A DNA stretch of 64,000 nucleotides, taken from contig ONSR01000040.1 of assembly GCA_900320565.1 (NCBI GenBank), positions 1 through 64,000 of the forward strand. Reading direction: 5' to 3'. A model generated the notes under the pieces. The model did not search any database. It worked only from the letters and a program-made list of their open reading frames with translations, and was not told the origin of the DNA. Of the stretch, positions 17,092-25,543 are shown one piece after another (within the stretch, counting starts at the first letter, position 1; every line of letters begins with the position of its first letter). The DNA is from an uncultured Prevotellaceae bacterium (GTDB lineage: Bacteria > Bacteroidota > Bacteroidia > Bacteroidales > Bacteroidaceae). The position numbers and the translations under genes were made by a program.

Positions 17092-17928
17092 CTAAAGCAC
17101 CTCACGGAATCTCTGCGGTAGCTCGACAACAATCTTCAATTCGAACATTGCAGGCTTGTTCAAGGCATAAGGGAGTCTGCACCAAGTCTGACAGATGCGG
17201 GCCAAACGGGTCCATCGGTCAAAGTCGTATGCTTTCTTCTCAGTAACATATCGGATGGTACGTCCACGCTTGTATATATGCTTCTTCCATCCCTGCGCCA
17301 CACGGTCAGCATCGCCAAGCCTTTTATCCAGAATCTTCTTGTCGGCATAACCGAAATGGAACAAGTACAAATCTTTGGCAATATGAAAGTTATGTCCCTT
17401 AATACGATGGAAACCACTGCCCCATTGGCAAGGCTTGGCAATAATGGAAGGCTTAGTGTATCGTGTGCCTATCTGCGCATAATGCCGCTGAACAAGGAAT
17501 GGCTGCGAGAGAGAGAGGTCACCCTCCTGACCCAACTTCTGGCCAAAGTCAAGTCCTAAGGGAGAAAGGCTGACATCAATATCCTGGGCAGATAGATACG
17601 CTCTGAGGCCGCATCCCAACTTAGGGTCTGCCACAATGTACTCATCAGCATCAACGCCTATTACCAAGTCATATCCTTTGGTAAAGAGAGCGGCAGCCTG
17701 CTCTGAGAGGAACTTCAGTCGCTCCTTCTCTGCACTCACCACATGCGTGCCAATCTTTGGATGTACAAAGACATTAGTACCATGACAGAAGTCGGCAATA
17801 GCCTGATCTTCCCCGTCATAATATATATATAGGTTCTCCCTACCTAATTCACGTCCGTAGTATTCTACCCACTTGTGTAGGAAGAATTCATCGTTACGAA
17901 CCATGGTAAGTGCAGCAATCTTCTTCAA
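17092..17928 (-). CDS. glycosyltransferase family 2-like (GT92-type) protein
   Basis: 278 residues. The start MKKIAALTMVRNDEFFLHKWVEYY is typical of the Glyco_tranf_2_4/GT92-like group, and the metal-binding DxD appears as VDADEYI near residue 95. The central FHRIKGHNFHIAKDLYLFHFGY is also typical. It probably adds a sugar to a surface glycan; donor and acceptor are unknown. It is convergent with the Stealth gene and divergent from the radical SAM gene. Confidence 0.82.
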   Translation of the reverse strand: MKKIAALTMVRNDEFFLHKWVEYYGRELGRENLYIYYDGEDQAIADFCHGTNVFVHPKIGTHVVSAEKERLKFLSEQAAALFTKGYDLVIGVDADEYIVADPKLGCGLRAYLSAQDIDVSLSPLGLDFGQKLGQEGDLSLSQPFLVQRHYAQIGTRYTKPSIIAKPCQWGSGFHRIKGHNFHIAKDLYLFHFGYADKKILDKRLGDADRVAQGWKKHIYKRGRTIRYVTEKKAYDFDRWTRLARICQTWCRLPYALNKPAMFELKIVVELPQRFREVL

Positions 17929-17947
17929 ATCTAACTCAATTTATGTA

Positions 17948-17955
17948 CAAAGGTA
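17948..17955 (-). promoter_or_regulatory. -7 promoter element of the GT92-type gene
   Basis: Minus-strand TACCTTTG, 19 bases before the start codon at 17928. Confidence 0.65.
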
Positions 17956-18017
17956 GGGAAAAAACTGACAATACACAAATATTTGCATTCATTAAATGAC
18001 TTTCTCTAAAAATTCAC

Positions 18018-18025
18018 TACCTTTG
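18018..18025 (+). promoter_or_regulatory. -7 promoter element of the radical SAM operon
   Basis: TACCTTTG, 23 bases before the ATG at 18049. Together with 17948-17955 it forms a divergent promoter pair. Confidence 0.65.
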
Positions 18026-18048
18026 CACTAATAATTCCGCATAGAAAA

Positions 18049-19080
18049 ATGGACAAAATAAAAAGATATATAGAATGCCATGTTCCTGTAACAACATGCA
18101 CATTACGTTGTTCATATTGTTACATAACACAACATCGGCTATTCGAAGGTCCTTTGCCAGAATTCAGATATACTCCCGAACATGTAAGAAAAGCACTATC
18201 AAAAGAAAGATTAGGAGGAGTCTGTCTTATAAATTTATGTGGAGCAGGAGAGACTTTGCTTGCAAAAGAAGTTGTTGAATACGCAAGAGCCTTTCTGGAA
18301 GAAGGGCATTACGTAATGATAGTTACAAACGGAACTATTTCCAAGCGCTTTGATGATATTGCTTCTTTCCCCGCCCATCTGAAGAAACATCTGTTCTTTA
18401 AATTCTCGTACCACTATTTGGAGTTCAAGCAGAGAGGCCTGTTTGATGTCTTCTTTAATAATATTCGAAAAGTGAGAGATGCAGGATGTTCATTTACGCT
18501 TGAGCTCACTCCCTCTGATGACATGGTACCATATATAGACGAAATAAAGCAGCGAGCCATAGCGGAACTGGGAGCGCCCAATCATGTTACCATAGCAAGA
18601 GACGAGAGGACTAAAAACAGATTGCCCATGCTGACACAGCTGTCAAGACAGAATTACATAGACACTTGGAAAACATTCGACTCCGCACTCTTTGATTATA
18701 AATTAACCATCTTCGGACATAAGCGAAGAGAATTCTGCTATGCTGGTGATTGGTCGTTTTGCGTAAACTTGGCAACAGGTAAAATGAAGCAGTGCTACAG
18801 GTCGTATTACCGGACAGACATCTTCAGGGACATCTCCAGACCGATACCCTTCCGAGCAATAGGGAACTGCTGTAAGGAGCACCATTGTTACAACGGGCAC
18901 TCCCTGATAGTACTTGGAGACATACCATCGCAAAGCACGCCTACATATGCACAGTTACGTAACAGGCAGCCGGAGATGAAATCATTTATGTCATCCAAGC
19001 TAAAGGAGAGCAACACAGAATACACATTATGGAAGAAAATCAAAGCCAACCTGCGTAATCTCACCTATCATATCATATGA
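18049..19080 (+). CDS. radical SAM protein with extra C-terminal cysteines
   Basis: 343 residues. The radical SAM 4Fe-4S motif CxxxCxxC is present as CTLRCSYCY near residue 17. GAGETLL near 65 and IVTNGT near 96 match the SAM-binding strands. Further Cys lie in FCYAGDWSFC, MKQCYRSYY and NCCKEHHCYNGH (about residues 225-285), which suggests an auxiliary cluster as in SPASM proteins. The first third is clearly more AT-rich than neighbouring genes, which hints at transfer. Gene context with a pyruvyl transferase and glycosyltransferases suggests modification of a surface glycan, but the substrate is unknown. It overlaps the next gene by 4 bases. Confidence 0.85.
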   Translation: MDKIKRYIECHVPVTTCTLRCSYCYITQHRLFEGPLPEFRYTPEHVRKALSKERLGGVCLINLCGAGETLLAKEVVEYARAFLEEGHYVMIVTNGTISKRFDDIASFPAHLKKHLFFKFSYHYLEFKQRGLFDVFFNNIRKVRDAGCSFTLELTPSDDMVPYIDEIKQRAIAELGAPNHVTIARDERTKNRLPMLTQLSRQNYIDTWKTFDSALFDYKLTIFGHKRREFCYAGDWSFCVNLATGKMKQCYRSYYRTDIFRDISRPIPFRAIGNCCKEHHCYNGHSLIVLGDIPSQSTPTYAQLRNRQPEMKSFMSSKLKESNTEYTLWKKIKANLRNLTYHII

Positions 19081-20159
19081 AAACGAAGACAGAAGGCACA
19101 TGTCAGCAGTTGAACCGTCTCGTCAGGCAGTCACTCACGCCACTCATCCCGAGCGATTACATACTCTTGGACCTCCCCTATTACAGCAATATCGGCGACA
19201 ATCTGATATGGAAGGGCACGGAGGACTTCCTGAAAGGCATATCAAGCAAGTGTCTTGGCAGGCATAGCCAGAGGACATTCCACTTCCGTCCGCTTCCAAA
19301 AGACTGTACAATACTACTACTAGGAGGAGGAAACTTTGGTGATATCTGGCGAAGCCATCAGGAATTTCGACTCCGAGTCATAGAGAGCTATCCAGGTAAT
19401 CGCATCATCATACTGCCGCAGACCGTATACTACGAGTCGGAAGCCACCTTTGAAGAGGATGTCAAGAGGCTGAACAGACATCAACAGTTAACCGTATGCG
19501 TACGCGACCACCATTCGGCAGAGTTATTGAAGCAGAAGGGATTCCAGAGACAGTTGCTGACGTTGCCGGATATGGCCTTCTGTATAGACAGAGAAACACT
19601 GTTAGCAAAGAAGAGAGCTATTTCTCGAGGAAGCCTGTTACTATTGAGGGAAGATAAAGAAGCGCCGACGGGTCGATTCATCGGTAATCATACGCACGCC
19701 GAGATAGAAGTCCGAGATTGGCCGAATCTCATAGAGACAAGGCGAGCGGCCAGGCGATACCTAAGGAGTCATGCAGCAGCGCAGAGTGACGCATACTTCA
19801 GGACAACATTTCTGCCCGAGCGAATCCAAGAGGGCGTGCAGTTCGTGTCGCAGTACAAGATAGTCTATTCAACGCGTCTGCACGTAGCCATACTGCGCCT
19901 GCTGCTAGGTCTGCCAGTCAAGCTGCTGGATAACTCATACGGCAAGAACCTAAGCTTTTACGACACCTGGCTGAAGGAAGACCCGTTGGTGACCATTCCA
20001 GATGAGGAAGAGCAAGAGATGCTGGAGATGAACATCTATGCCTATCAGCAAAAACAAAAGGCCAAGAGCAGGCGTAAGCAGATTCGCATCCTTGCAATGC
20101 TGCTTACGGTCTTGTCCACGGCGATGGCATCACTATTCATCTATCTATCCATGAAATAA
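19077..20159 (+). CDS. polysaccharide pyruvyl transferase family protein
   Basis: 360 residues of the CsaB/WcaK-type family that puts pyruvate ketals on sugars. Visible motifs are DLPYYSNIGDNLIWKG near residue 33, the Gly-rich LLLGGGNFGDIW near 80, IILPQTVYYE near 105 and YSTRLHVAILRLLLGLPVKLLDNSYGK near 270-297. The C-terminus ends in a basic stretch and one hydrophobic segment (about 336-358), so it is probably membrane-tethered, which is not general for the family. It is in an operon with the radical SAM gene and GT2. Confidence 0.88.
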   Translation: MKTKTEGTCQQLNRLVRQSLTPLIPSDYILLDLPYYSNIGDNLIWKGTEDFLKGISSKCLGRHSQRTFHFRPLPKDCTILLLGGGNFGDIWRSHQEFRLRVIESYPGNRIIILPQTVYYESEATFEEDVKRLNRHQQLTVCVRDHHSAELLKQKGFQRQLLTLPDMAFCIDRETLLAKKRAISRGSLLLLREDKEAPTGRFIGNHTHAEIEVRDWPNLIETRRAARRYLRSHAAAQSDAYFRTTFLPERIQEGVQFVSQYKIVYSTRLHVAILRLLLGLPVKLLDNSYGKNLSFYDTWLKEDPLVTIPDEEEQEMLEMNIYAYQQKQKAKSRRKQIRILAMLLTVLSTAMASLFIYLSMK

Positions 20160-20168
20160 CTGGGTCTA

Positions 20169-21170
20169 ATGTCTGAAACCATCATCTCTATCATTGTTCC
20201 AGTCTATAACGTACAAGAGTATGTCATAGAATGCCTGGAGTCAATTGCTGCACAGACATATACCACCGGTGTGGAGAGTATCCTGGTTGATGATTGCGGA
20301 ACGGATAACAGTATGAAGGCCGTGCATGACTTTCTGGACGAATACCAGGGCGAGATAGACATCCGCATAGCCAGACACGAACATAATCGTGGACTCTCTG
20401 CAGCCCGTAACACAGGCATAATGAATGCCAAGGGCAAGTATCTGCTGTTTGTGGACAGCGACGATACAATCTCGGCAAATTGTCTGGAGTACTTCATGCA
20501 GGTGGCTCGGTGCTACCCCGACGCACAGATGATAGCAGCGGGTGCCAAGACCTCCAAGCGGAAGAGCTATACAATGGAGAAGCCCTTCCCCGACTATGCC
20601 GATAATCCCAAATGGATAGCAGCCATGATGCTAAGCCGTGGCGGAAGGAACGGCATTCCTGTAATGGCCTGGAACCGTTTGGTCAGCAAGGACTTCCTGC
20701 TGCAGCACCAGCTCTTCTTCCGCGAAGGTGCCGTTCACGAGGATGAGATGTGGAACTTCATGTTGGCACAGCACATCACGCGCATTGCTTTCTGCAAACA
20801 CGACACCTACTTCTATCGCATACGACCGCAGAGCATCATGACAGCTTTCAAGAGTAGGGATGAGAGGGCACTGGCATGCCTGCCTGTTTGGAGGGAAATG
20901 CTGAACATGTTTACTCCTGAACTGGAAAGGGAACAGGCTGAGTGCTTGTGGAACTTCATCAATGATATCAGGCCTACTTGCATTGATTCCACCGTAAGAA
21001 AAGAGACCTGGAATATTCTGTGGCAACTGGTAAAGAAGAGAATCTGGCCAACATCGTGCCTGATTGCCCTTTACCTGATGCCCTTTATCTTCTACATTAA
21101 GTTCATCCGGAATCTGATTCCAAAGCTTTCCCGAATCAATCCCAATCGCTACAGCTGCTGCATATCATAG
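20169..21170 (+). CDS. glycosyltransferase family 2
   Basis: 333 residues. The GT-A fold is clear: ISIIVPVYNVQEYVIECLESI, then ILVDDCGTDNS near residue 40, the RGLSAARNTG block near 77 and the DxD in FVDSDDT near 98. The C-terminal third has a hydrophobic stretch (about 300-320) but no clear multi-span region. It probably extends a surface polysaccharide. It follows the pyruvyl transferase by 9 bases and overlaps the convergent ABC gene by 22 bases. Confidence 0.9.
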   Translation: MSETIISIIVPVYNVQEYVIECLESIAAQTYTTGVESILVDDCGTDNSMKAVHDFLDEYQGEIDIRIARHEHNRGLSAARNTGIMNAKGKYLLFVDSDDTISANCLEYFMQVARCYPDAQMIAAGAKTSKRKSYTMEKPFPDYADNPKWIAAMMLSRGGRNGIPVMAWNRLVSKDFLLQHQLFFREGAVHEDEMWNFMLAQHITRIAFCKHDTYFYRIRPQSIMTAFKSRDERALACLPVWREMLNMFTPELEREQAECLWNFINDIRPTCIDSTVRKETWNILWQLVKKRIWPTSCLIALYLMPFIFYIKFIRNLIPKLSRINPNRYSCCIS

Positions 21171-22987
21171 AGACGTTTGTAGTAGCCGTCTTTAGCGATA
21201 AGCTCGTCGTGAAGGCCGCTCTCCACTATTTTGCCTTCGTAGAGGACATGTATGATGTCGGCATTCTTGATGGTTGAGAGGCGATGGGCTATGGCAATTG
21301 TTGTGCGGCTCCGCATCAAACGGTCGAGGGCTTCCTGCACGAGGTGTTCGCTCTCTGTGTCGAGGGCGGAGGTGGCTTCGTCGAGGATGAGTATGGACGG
21401 GTTCTTGAGGATGGCACGGGCTATGCTGATGCGCTGACGCTGGCCGCCTGAGAGTCTTCCCCCTCTATCGCCGATGACGGTATCATAGCCCTTTTCTGTC
21501 TCCATGATGAAGTCGTGGGCGTTGGCTATCTTAGCGGCCTCGATGACTTGCTCCATGGTAGCGTTCTCCACGCCGAAGGTGATGTTTGCCAGGAAGGTGT
21601 CGTTGAAAAGGATGGCCTCTTGGTTGACGTTGCCGATGAGGGCGCGGAGGTCGTGAATCCTGACATCGCGGATGTCTTTGCCATCTATGAGGATTTGTCC
21701 GTCGCAGACATCATGATAGCGTGGGATGAGGTCCACGAGCGTCGATTTTCCTGAGCCGGATTGTCCGACGAGGGCAACGGTCTTACCTTTCGGAATTGTG
21801 AGGTTGATGTGCTGGAGCACGTCGCTACCTTCGTTGTAGTGGAAGGAGACGTCTCGCAACTCCACCTGCTCTTCGAAGCCTTGCAGGGGTTTCGGGTCGG
21901 CTTTCTCCTTTATGGGATTCTCGGCCTTGAGGATGTAGTCGATACGCGACATGGAGGTGAGGCCCAGGGGTATCATGTAAGCTTGCCTGGTCAAGTCCTT
22001 GATGGGATTGATGACGCTGTAGAGGATGACCATGTAGAAGATGAAGGTGGAGGCATCTATGAAGCCCTCGCCCTCGAGTATCAGCCAGCCTCCGAAGAGG
22101 AGGACTATCACGATGATGATGGTTCCCAATGTCTCGGACACAGGATGTGCGGCATTGATGCGCATCATCATGCCTATCGTGCCTTTCCTGAACTCGTTGT
22201 TGATGAACTGGAAGCGCTTGGCCATCTTCTCTTCGGCTATAAATGCTTTGACGATACGCAGTCCACTGAGTGTTTCCTCTATTTGGGCCATAATCTCTGC
22301 CAGCCTTGCCTGAACCTTTGCCGAACGGCTCTTGAGCTTCTTCGTTACTGTTCCCATGAGCCAGGCTGCCGGTGGAGTGACAATCAGAACGAAGAGCGTC
22401 AGTTGCCAACTTACGGTGAAGAGGGTGATGAAGCAGATGATGATGGCTATGGGCTGCTGGATGAGTGTCGAGATGGCGGAGGTGACGGAGTTCTCCACAA
22501 TCTGGATGTCGGTACTCATCCGGACGATGATGTCGCCCTTTCTCTCTGCAGAAAAGAAACTGAGGGGCAGCCGCATCACTTTATTGTACATATCCATGCG
22601 GATGTCGCGCACTACTCCGGTGCTGAGCGGCATCATGATGTTGGCGGCTCCCCAGTAGCCGATGCACTTCAGGCAGGTCATGAAGACCAGGATGCCGCCC
22701 ATCAGACAGAGCGTGAGGAAAGCGCCGTTCGTGGCGATCTGTTCTTGCACCCAGGCATAGGCATTATTCACGATGAGGTCCTTGTCGAGCGTGCTCCAGG
22801 TCCATTCCCTGTAGGTATAGACGTTCTGGTCTATCTTGAAGAGGATGTTCAGTATGGGGATGAGCACTACGAAGGAGAACACGTTGAGCCATTGTGCTAT
22901 GAAGTTGAGCACGACAGACCAGACGATGTACATCTTGTAGGGCTTGAAGTACCGCTTTACTATGTCGAGGAACTGCTTTATCATCAC
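21149..22987 (-). CDS. ABC exporter, MsbA-like (fused permease and ATPase)
   Basis: 612 residues. An N-terminal membrane domain of six spans (about residues 15-330) is followed by an ATPase domain with Walker A VGQSGSGKST near 395, signature LSGGQRQR near 500 and Walker B SILILDEATSALD near 520. The half-transporter should work as a dimer. With LpxL-type and glycan genes nearby, export of lipid A or a lipid-linked glycan is likely, though drug exporters look alike. No promoter element is obvious; a CCCTATAGGG array lies just upstream. Confidence 0.92.
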   Translation of the reverse strand: MMIKQFLDIVKRYFKPYKMYIVWSVVLNFIAQWLNVFSFVVLIPILNILFKIDQNVYTYREWTWSTLDKDLIVNNAYAWVQEQIATNGAFLTLCLMGGILVFMTCLKCIGYWGAANIMMPLSTGVVRDIRMDMYNKVMRLPLSFFSAERKGDIIVRMSTDIQIVENSVTSAISTLIQQPIAIIICFITLFTVSWQLTLFVLIVTPPAAWLMGTVTKKLKSRSAKVQARLAEIMAQIEETLSGLRIVKAFIAEEKMAKRFQFINNEFRKGTIGMMMRINAAHPVSETLGTIIIVIVLLFGGWLILEGEGFIDASTFIFYMVILYSVINPIKDLTRQAYMIPLGLTSMSRIDYILKAENPIKEKADPKPLQGFEEQVELRDVSFHYNEGSDVLQHINLTIPKGKTVALVGQSGSGKSTLVDLIPRYHDVCDGQILIDGKDIRDVRIHDLRALIGNVNQEAILFNDTFLANITFGVENATMEQVIEAAKIANAHDFIMETEKGYDTVIGDRGGRLSGGQRQRISIARAILKNPSILILDEATSALDTESEHLVQEALDRLMRSRTTIAIAHRLSTIKNADIIHVLYEGKIVESGLHDELIAKDGYYKRLYDMQQL

Positions 22988-23021
22988 TCTTTGTCATTTT
23001 GCTTGCCACAAGGGCTTTCTC

Positions 23022-23086
23022 ATTCCCCTATAGGGCGTTGGTCATTCCCCTATAGGGCGTTGGTCATTCCCCTATAGGGCGTTGGC
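23022..23086. repeat. 22-bp palindromic array, CCCTATAGGG type
   Basis: Three units with identical ATTCCCCTATAGGGCGTT cores and 22-bp period, between the LTA-synthase-like and ABC genes. Confidence 0.95.
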
Positions 23087-23140
23087 TCTTCCTCCGTCGC
23101 GAGTGGAAACTCGCTCCCCTTTGTGGGGCCGAAGCCACAT

Positions 23141-25015
23141 TCAGTGGCTTCTCCGGAGCATATAGCTGGTCTGCAGGATGGCTTTGGCACGCATGATGCG
23201 CAGGCCGTCGTCGGCAGGTTGTTCCATCATCACGGCGTCGCCGTTGATGTCGTATATGCTTGTGCCGGTGCTGTCGGCAAACAGTAAGCCGGCCGGATAG
23301 TTGCAGTAAACGAACGGATAGGTATAGGTCTGGCTCAGGACATTGCGGCTCCAGGGATACTCATCGTGCCGGATGCCCATCTGGGACAGCAGGGTGGCCG
23401 CTATGTCGCTCTGATTCATGAGGACCGACATCTTGCGCGGCTCGCGTATGGCCCCGCCTGTCCAGAGCATCGGGGCCCTGAAGAAGCCCGGGTCTTTATA
23501 ACTCTGCTTGTAGAGGAATCCGTGGTCGGGAATGATGATGACGAGCAGGTTGTCCCATTGCGGAAGCTGCCGCAGCGAGTCCATCATGCAGGCGACGCTG
23601 TAATCGGTATAGGCGAAGGCATTCAGTTTCTCGTCCTCCAGTCGGTGATAAGGCACATCCCAGGGCTCGTGGCTCGAAAGCGTCTGTGCCACCAGGAAGT
23701 GATGCCCGTCTTCCCAACGGCTGATGAGCTGGCAGGCTTTCTGCAGGGCAACGCTGTCCGGAACACCCCAGGACCCCTCCAAACCTCCCCTTAAAGGGGA
23801 GGCTTCCTTAGCTGAGTTGACTTCTTCAGGCAATTGTTTCTCCCCCTTTAAGGGGGAGTTAGAGAGGGTCTGCTGGTCGAGAGTTCTGAATCCCATGTTC
23901 TTCAGGAATGTCCCCTTGCCCATGTTCGTCATCGCGCCGCCATAGATGTAGCCCGTCTCATAACCTTCTCTGCCTAAACTTCGAGCAAGAGACGGGAGCG
24001 ACGAATGGAACTCGGTTTGCTTCATCAAACCCAGATCCGTATAACTCAACCAGCCGCAGAAGGCAGAAACAGTGCCTCGGTCGGTACGGAAAGAGTTGCT
24101 GTAGTAGTTCTCCCAAAAGATGCCTTCCGGAATGAGGCGGCTCATGCCTGGTGCTACATCAGGAATGCCGCCCAACTCCTCCACGAAACGACTGCCGAAG
24201 CCCTCGAGGAAAACGACCAAGATGTCAGGCCGCTGCCTGTTGAGCAACGTGTCTTGTATGTCGTCGGCCGGCTCCGGATAAAGTCCCTTGAAGAGGTCTG
24301 CGCGGTCTTCCTCCGAAAGGAAATCATAGCGGCCGGCATAGTTGTCGGTCAGACGAATGCTGCTGGCAAAGGCATAGACGGGATTGACGGCAGCATGGTC
24401 GGCAAGTTGCGACGGATGAGGCTTCGTGGTATAGACATCACCCTGACGCATCCAGAGAACTCCCGAAACAATCAGGAAGAGCCAGATGATGCTGATGTTC
24501 CGCATCCAGAGGCGTTCCGAATTGCCCGTCGGAAGCGTCTTTGGCGTCATCAAGATGCAGGGGATTATCGTCCACAAAGCAAGTAAAAGGAAAGCCGAAA
24601 CGCGTATGATGATGTAGGAAAGGCTGACGCTATTGGTGGCTCCTTCTGGCGAAGCGGCATAACTCAGCACAACCATTCCCAGCTTGAACTGCCAGTACTC
24701 GTACATCACAGCATCGGCCACGATGATAGCAGCTACGGCAAGTCCCATCAGGATATAGTAAGGAGTGAGCCACGCACGCAGCCTCAACCCTGAATGCCTC
24801 AGGGCAAGCAGCCCGATGAGCCAAGGCACGGCAAGCAACATGGCTGCCACCATGAGGTCGTGCTCCACAAAGCCTCGCCAACAAACACCCGCTGCATCGG
24901 CAAACGAGAGCTGCTCTATTGGGCGATTATTCAAGACGAACCCCACCCTGCCTATCAGGAAAATGATAAGCAAATGACAGTAAAGGTACTCAAGAAAGTG
25001 TATGCTTCGCTTCAT
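23141..25015 (-). CDS. LTA synthase / phosphoglycerol transferase-like membrane sulfatase-fold enzyme
   Basis: 624 residues. About five membrane spans in the first 200 residues are followed by an extracytoplasmic alkaline-phosphatase-fold domain. Motifs are PDILVVFLEGFGSRF near 265, the nucleophile region NSFRTDRGTVSAF near 310 and IIPDHGF near 500. Enzymes of this type move phosphoglycerol or phosphoethanolamine onto envelope glycans or lipids. Between about residues 381 and 413 there is a foreign-looking insert with SPLKGE and SPLRGG, encoded by two palindromes (see the repeat at 23775). The frame stays open through it. Confidence 0.88.
   Translation of the reverse strand: MKRSIHFLEYLYCHLLIIFLIGRVGFVLNNRPIEQLSFADAAGVCWRGFVEHDLMVAAMLLAVPWLIGLLALRHSGLRLRAWLTPYYILMGLAVAAIIVADAVMYEYWQFKLGMVVLSYAASPEGATNSVSLSYIIIRVSAFLLLALWTIIPCILMTPKTLPTGNSERLWMRNISIIWLFLIVSGVLWMRQGDVYTTKPHPSQLADHAAVNPVYAFASSIRLTDNYAGRYDFLSEEDRADLFKGLYPEPADDIQDTLLNRQRPDILVVFLEGFGSRFVEELGGIPDVAPGMSRLIPEGIFWENYYSNSFRTDRGTVSAFCGWLSYTDLGLMKQTEFHSSLPSLARSLGREGYETGYIYGGAMTNMGKGTFLKNMGFRTLDQQTLSNSPLKGEKQLPEEVNSAKEASPLRGGLEGSWGVPDSVALQKACQLISRWEDGHHFLVAQTLSSHEPWDVPYHRLEDEKLNAFAYTDYSVACMMDSLRQLPQWDNLLVIIIPDHGFLYKQSYKDPGFFRAPMLWTGGAIREPRKMSVLMNQSDIAATLLSQMGIRHDEYPWSRNVLSQTYTYPFVYCNYPAGLLFADSTGTSIYDINGDAVMMEQPADDGLRIMRAKAILQTSYMLRRSH
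23775..23870. repeat. palindromic repeat inserted in frame in a coding region
   Basis: Two G/C-rich inverted repeats, CCTCCCCTTAAAGGGGAGG (23784-23802) and CTCCCCCTTTAAGGGGGAG (23840-23858), flank 37 bases of unrelated sequence. The whole block of about 90 bases looks like an intergenic Bacteroidetes repeat but lies inside the LTA-synthase-like gene. A related G/C-rich fragment lies between rnhA and argS at about 25508-25543. Confidence 0.75.
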
Positions 25016-25045
25016 CTTTCCTAGGTTCTCCTAAGCTTTTCTAGG

Positions 25046-25474
25046 TCACTTTCGCCCAAAGTCGGCTGGTATCTCGCCCCACTCTTCTGTGTTCCACTTC
25101 AGCACTTCTGCGTGCTTGGGGTTCGCCCAGAGCCAGTTCTCGGCACGAATCACGAGGTCGAGCACCTGGGCTGTCTGTTCGTCTCGCTTCAGTGTAGTCT
25201 TCGCTTTCTTGTTCCGCACCCACGCCATTCCGCTGATGCTGTCGCTATAGACCTTCATGTCCCAGCCGTTCTTCTTGATGAGCGCGAGGGCATGAACGAT
25301 GGCAAGGAACTCACCGATGTTGTTCGTGCCTTGTATCGGACCGAAGTGGAAGAGGCGTTGCTCGTTGCCAAGATAGACGCCCTGATACTCCATAGCACCA
25401 GGATTGCCACTGCAACCTGCATCGACCGCAATGGCGTTGAAATCGACCTTGCCCTCTAATAATTCATAATTCAT
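25046..25474 (-). CDS. ribonuclease HI-type protein
   Basis: 142 residues. The RNase H fold starts at AIAVDAGCSGNPG (first catalytic Asp at about residue 18), then NIGEFLAIVHAL (Glu, about 54), VYSDS (Asp, about 77) and a terminal Asp in ADFGRK. It would cut RNA in RNA-DNA hybrids. Many Bacteroidetes homologues carry an N-terminal viroplasmin-like domain; this one has only about 12 residues before the first strand. The start codon lies inside a run of TTCATAATTCA repeats, so the 5' end may have been rebuilt by repeat expansion. Confidence 0.82.
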   Translation of the reverse strand: MNYELLEGKVDFNAIAVDAGCSGNPGAMEYQGVYLGNEQRLFHFGPIQGTNNIGEFLAIVHALALIKKNGWDMKVYSDSISGMAWVRNKKAKTTLKRDEQTAQVLDLVIRAENWLWANPKHAEVLKWNTEEWGEIPADFGRK

Positions 25475-25543
25475 AATTCACAATTCATAATTTCACGGCG
25501 GACATCTCCCTCCTCCTCGGGGGAGGGATGGGGAGGGGGCTTC

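Noticed and set aside
21761..23077. 438-codon plus-strand open frame opposite the ABC exporter
   Set aside because: Antisense shadow that even runs into the CCCTATAGGG array; no family features.
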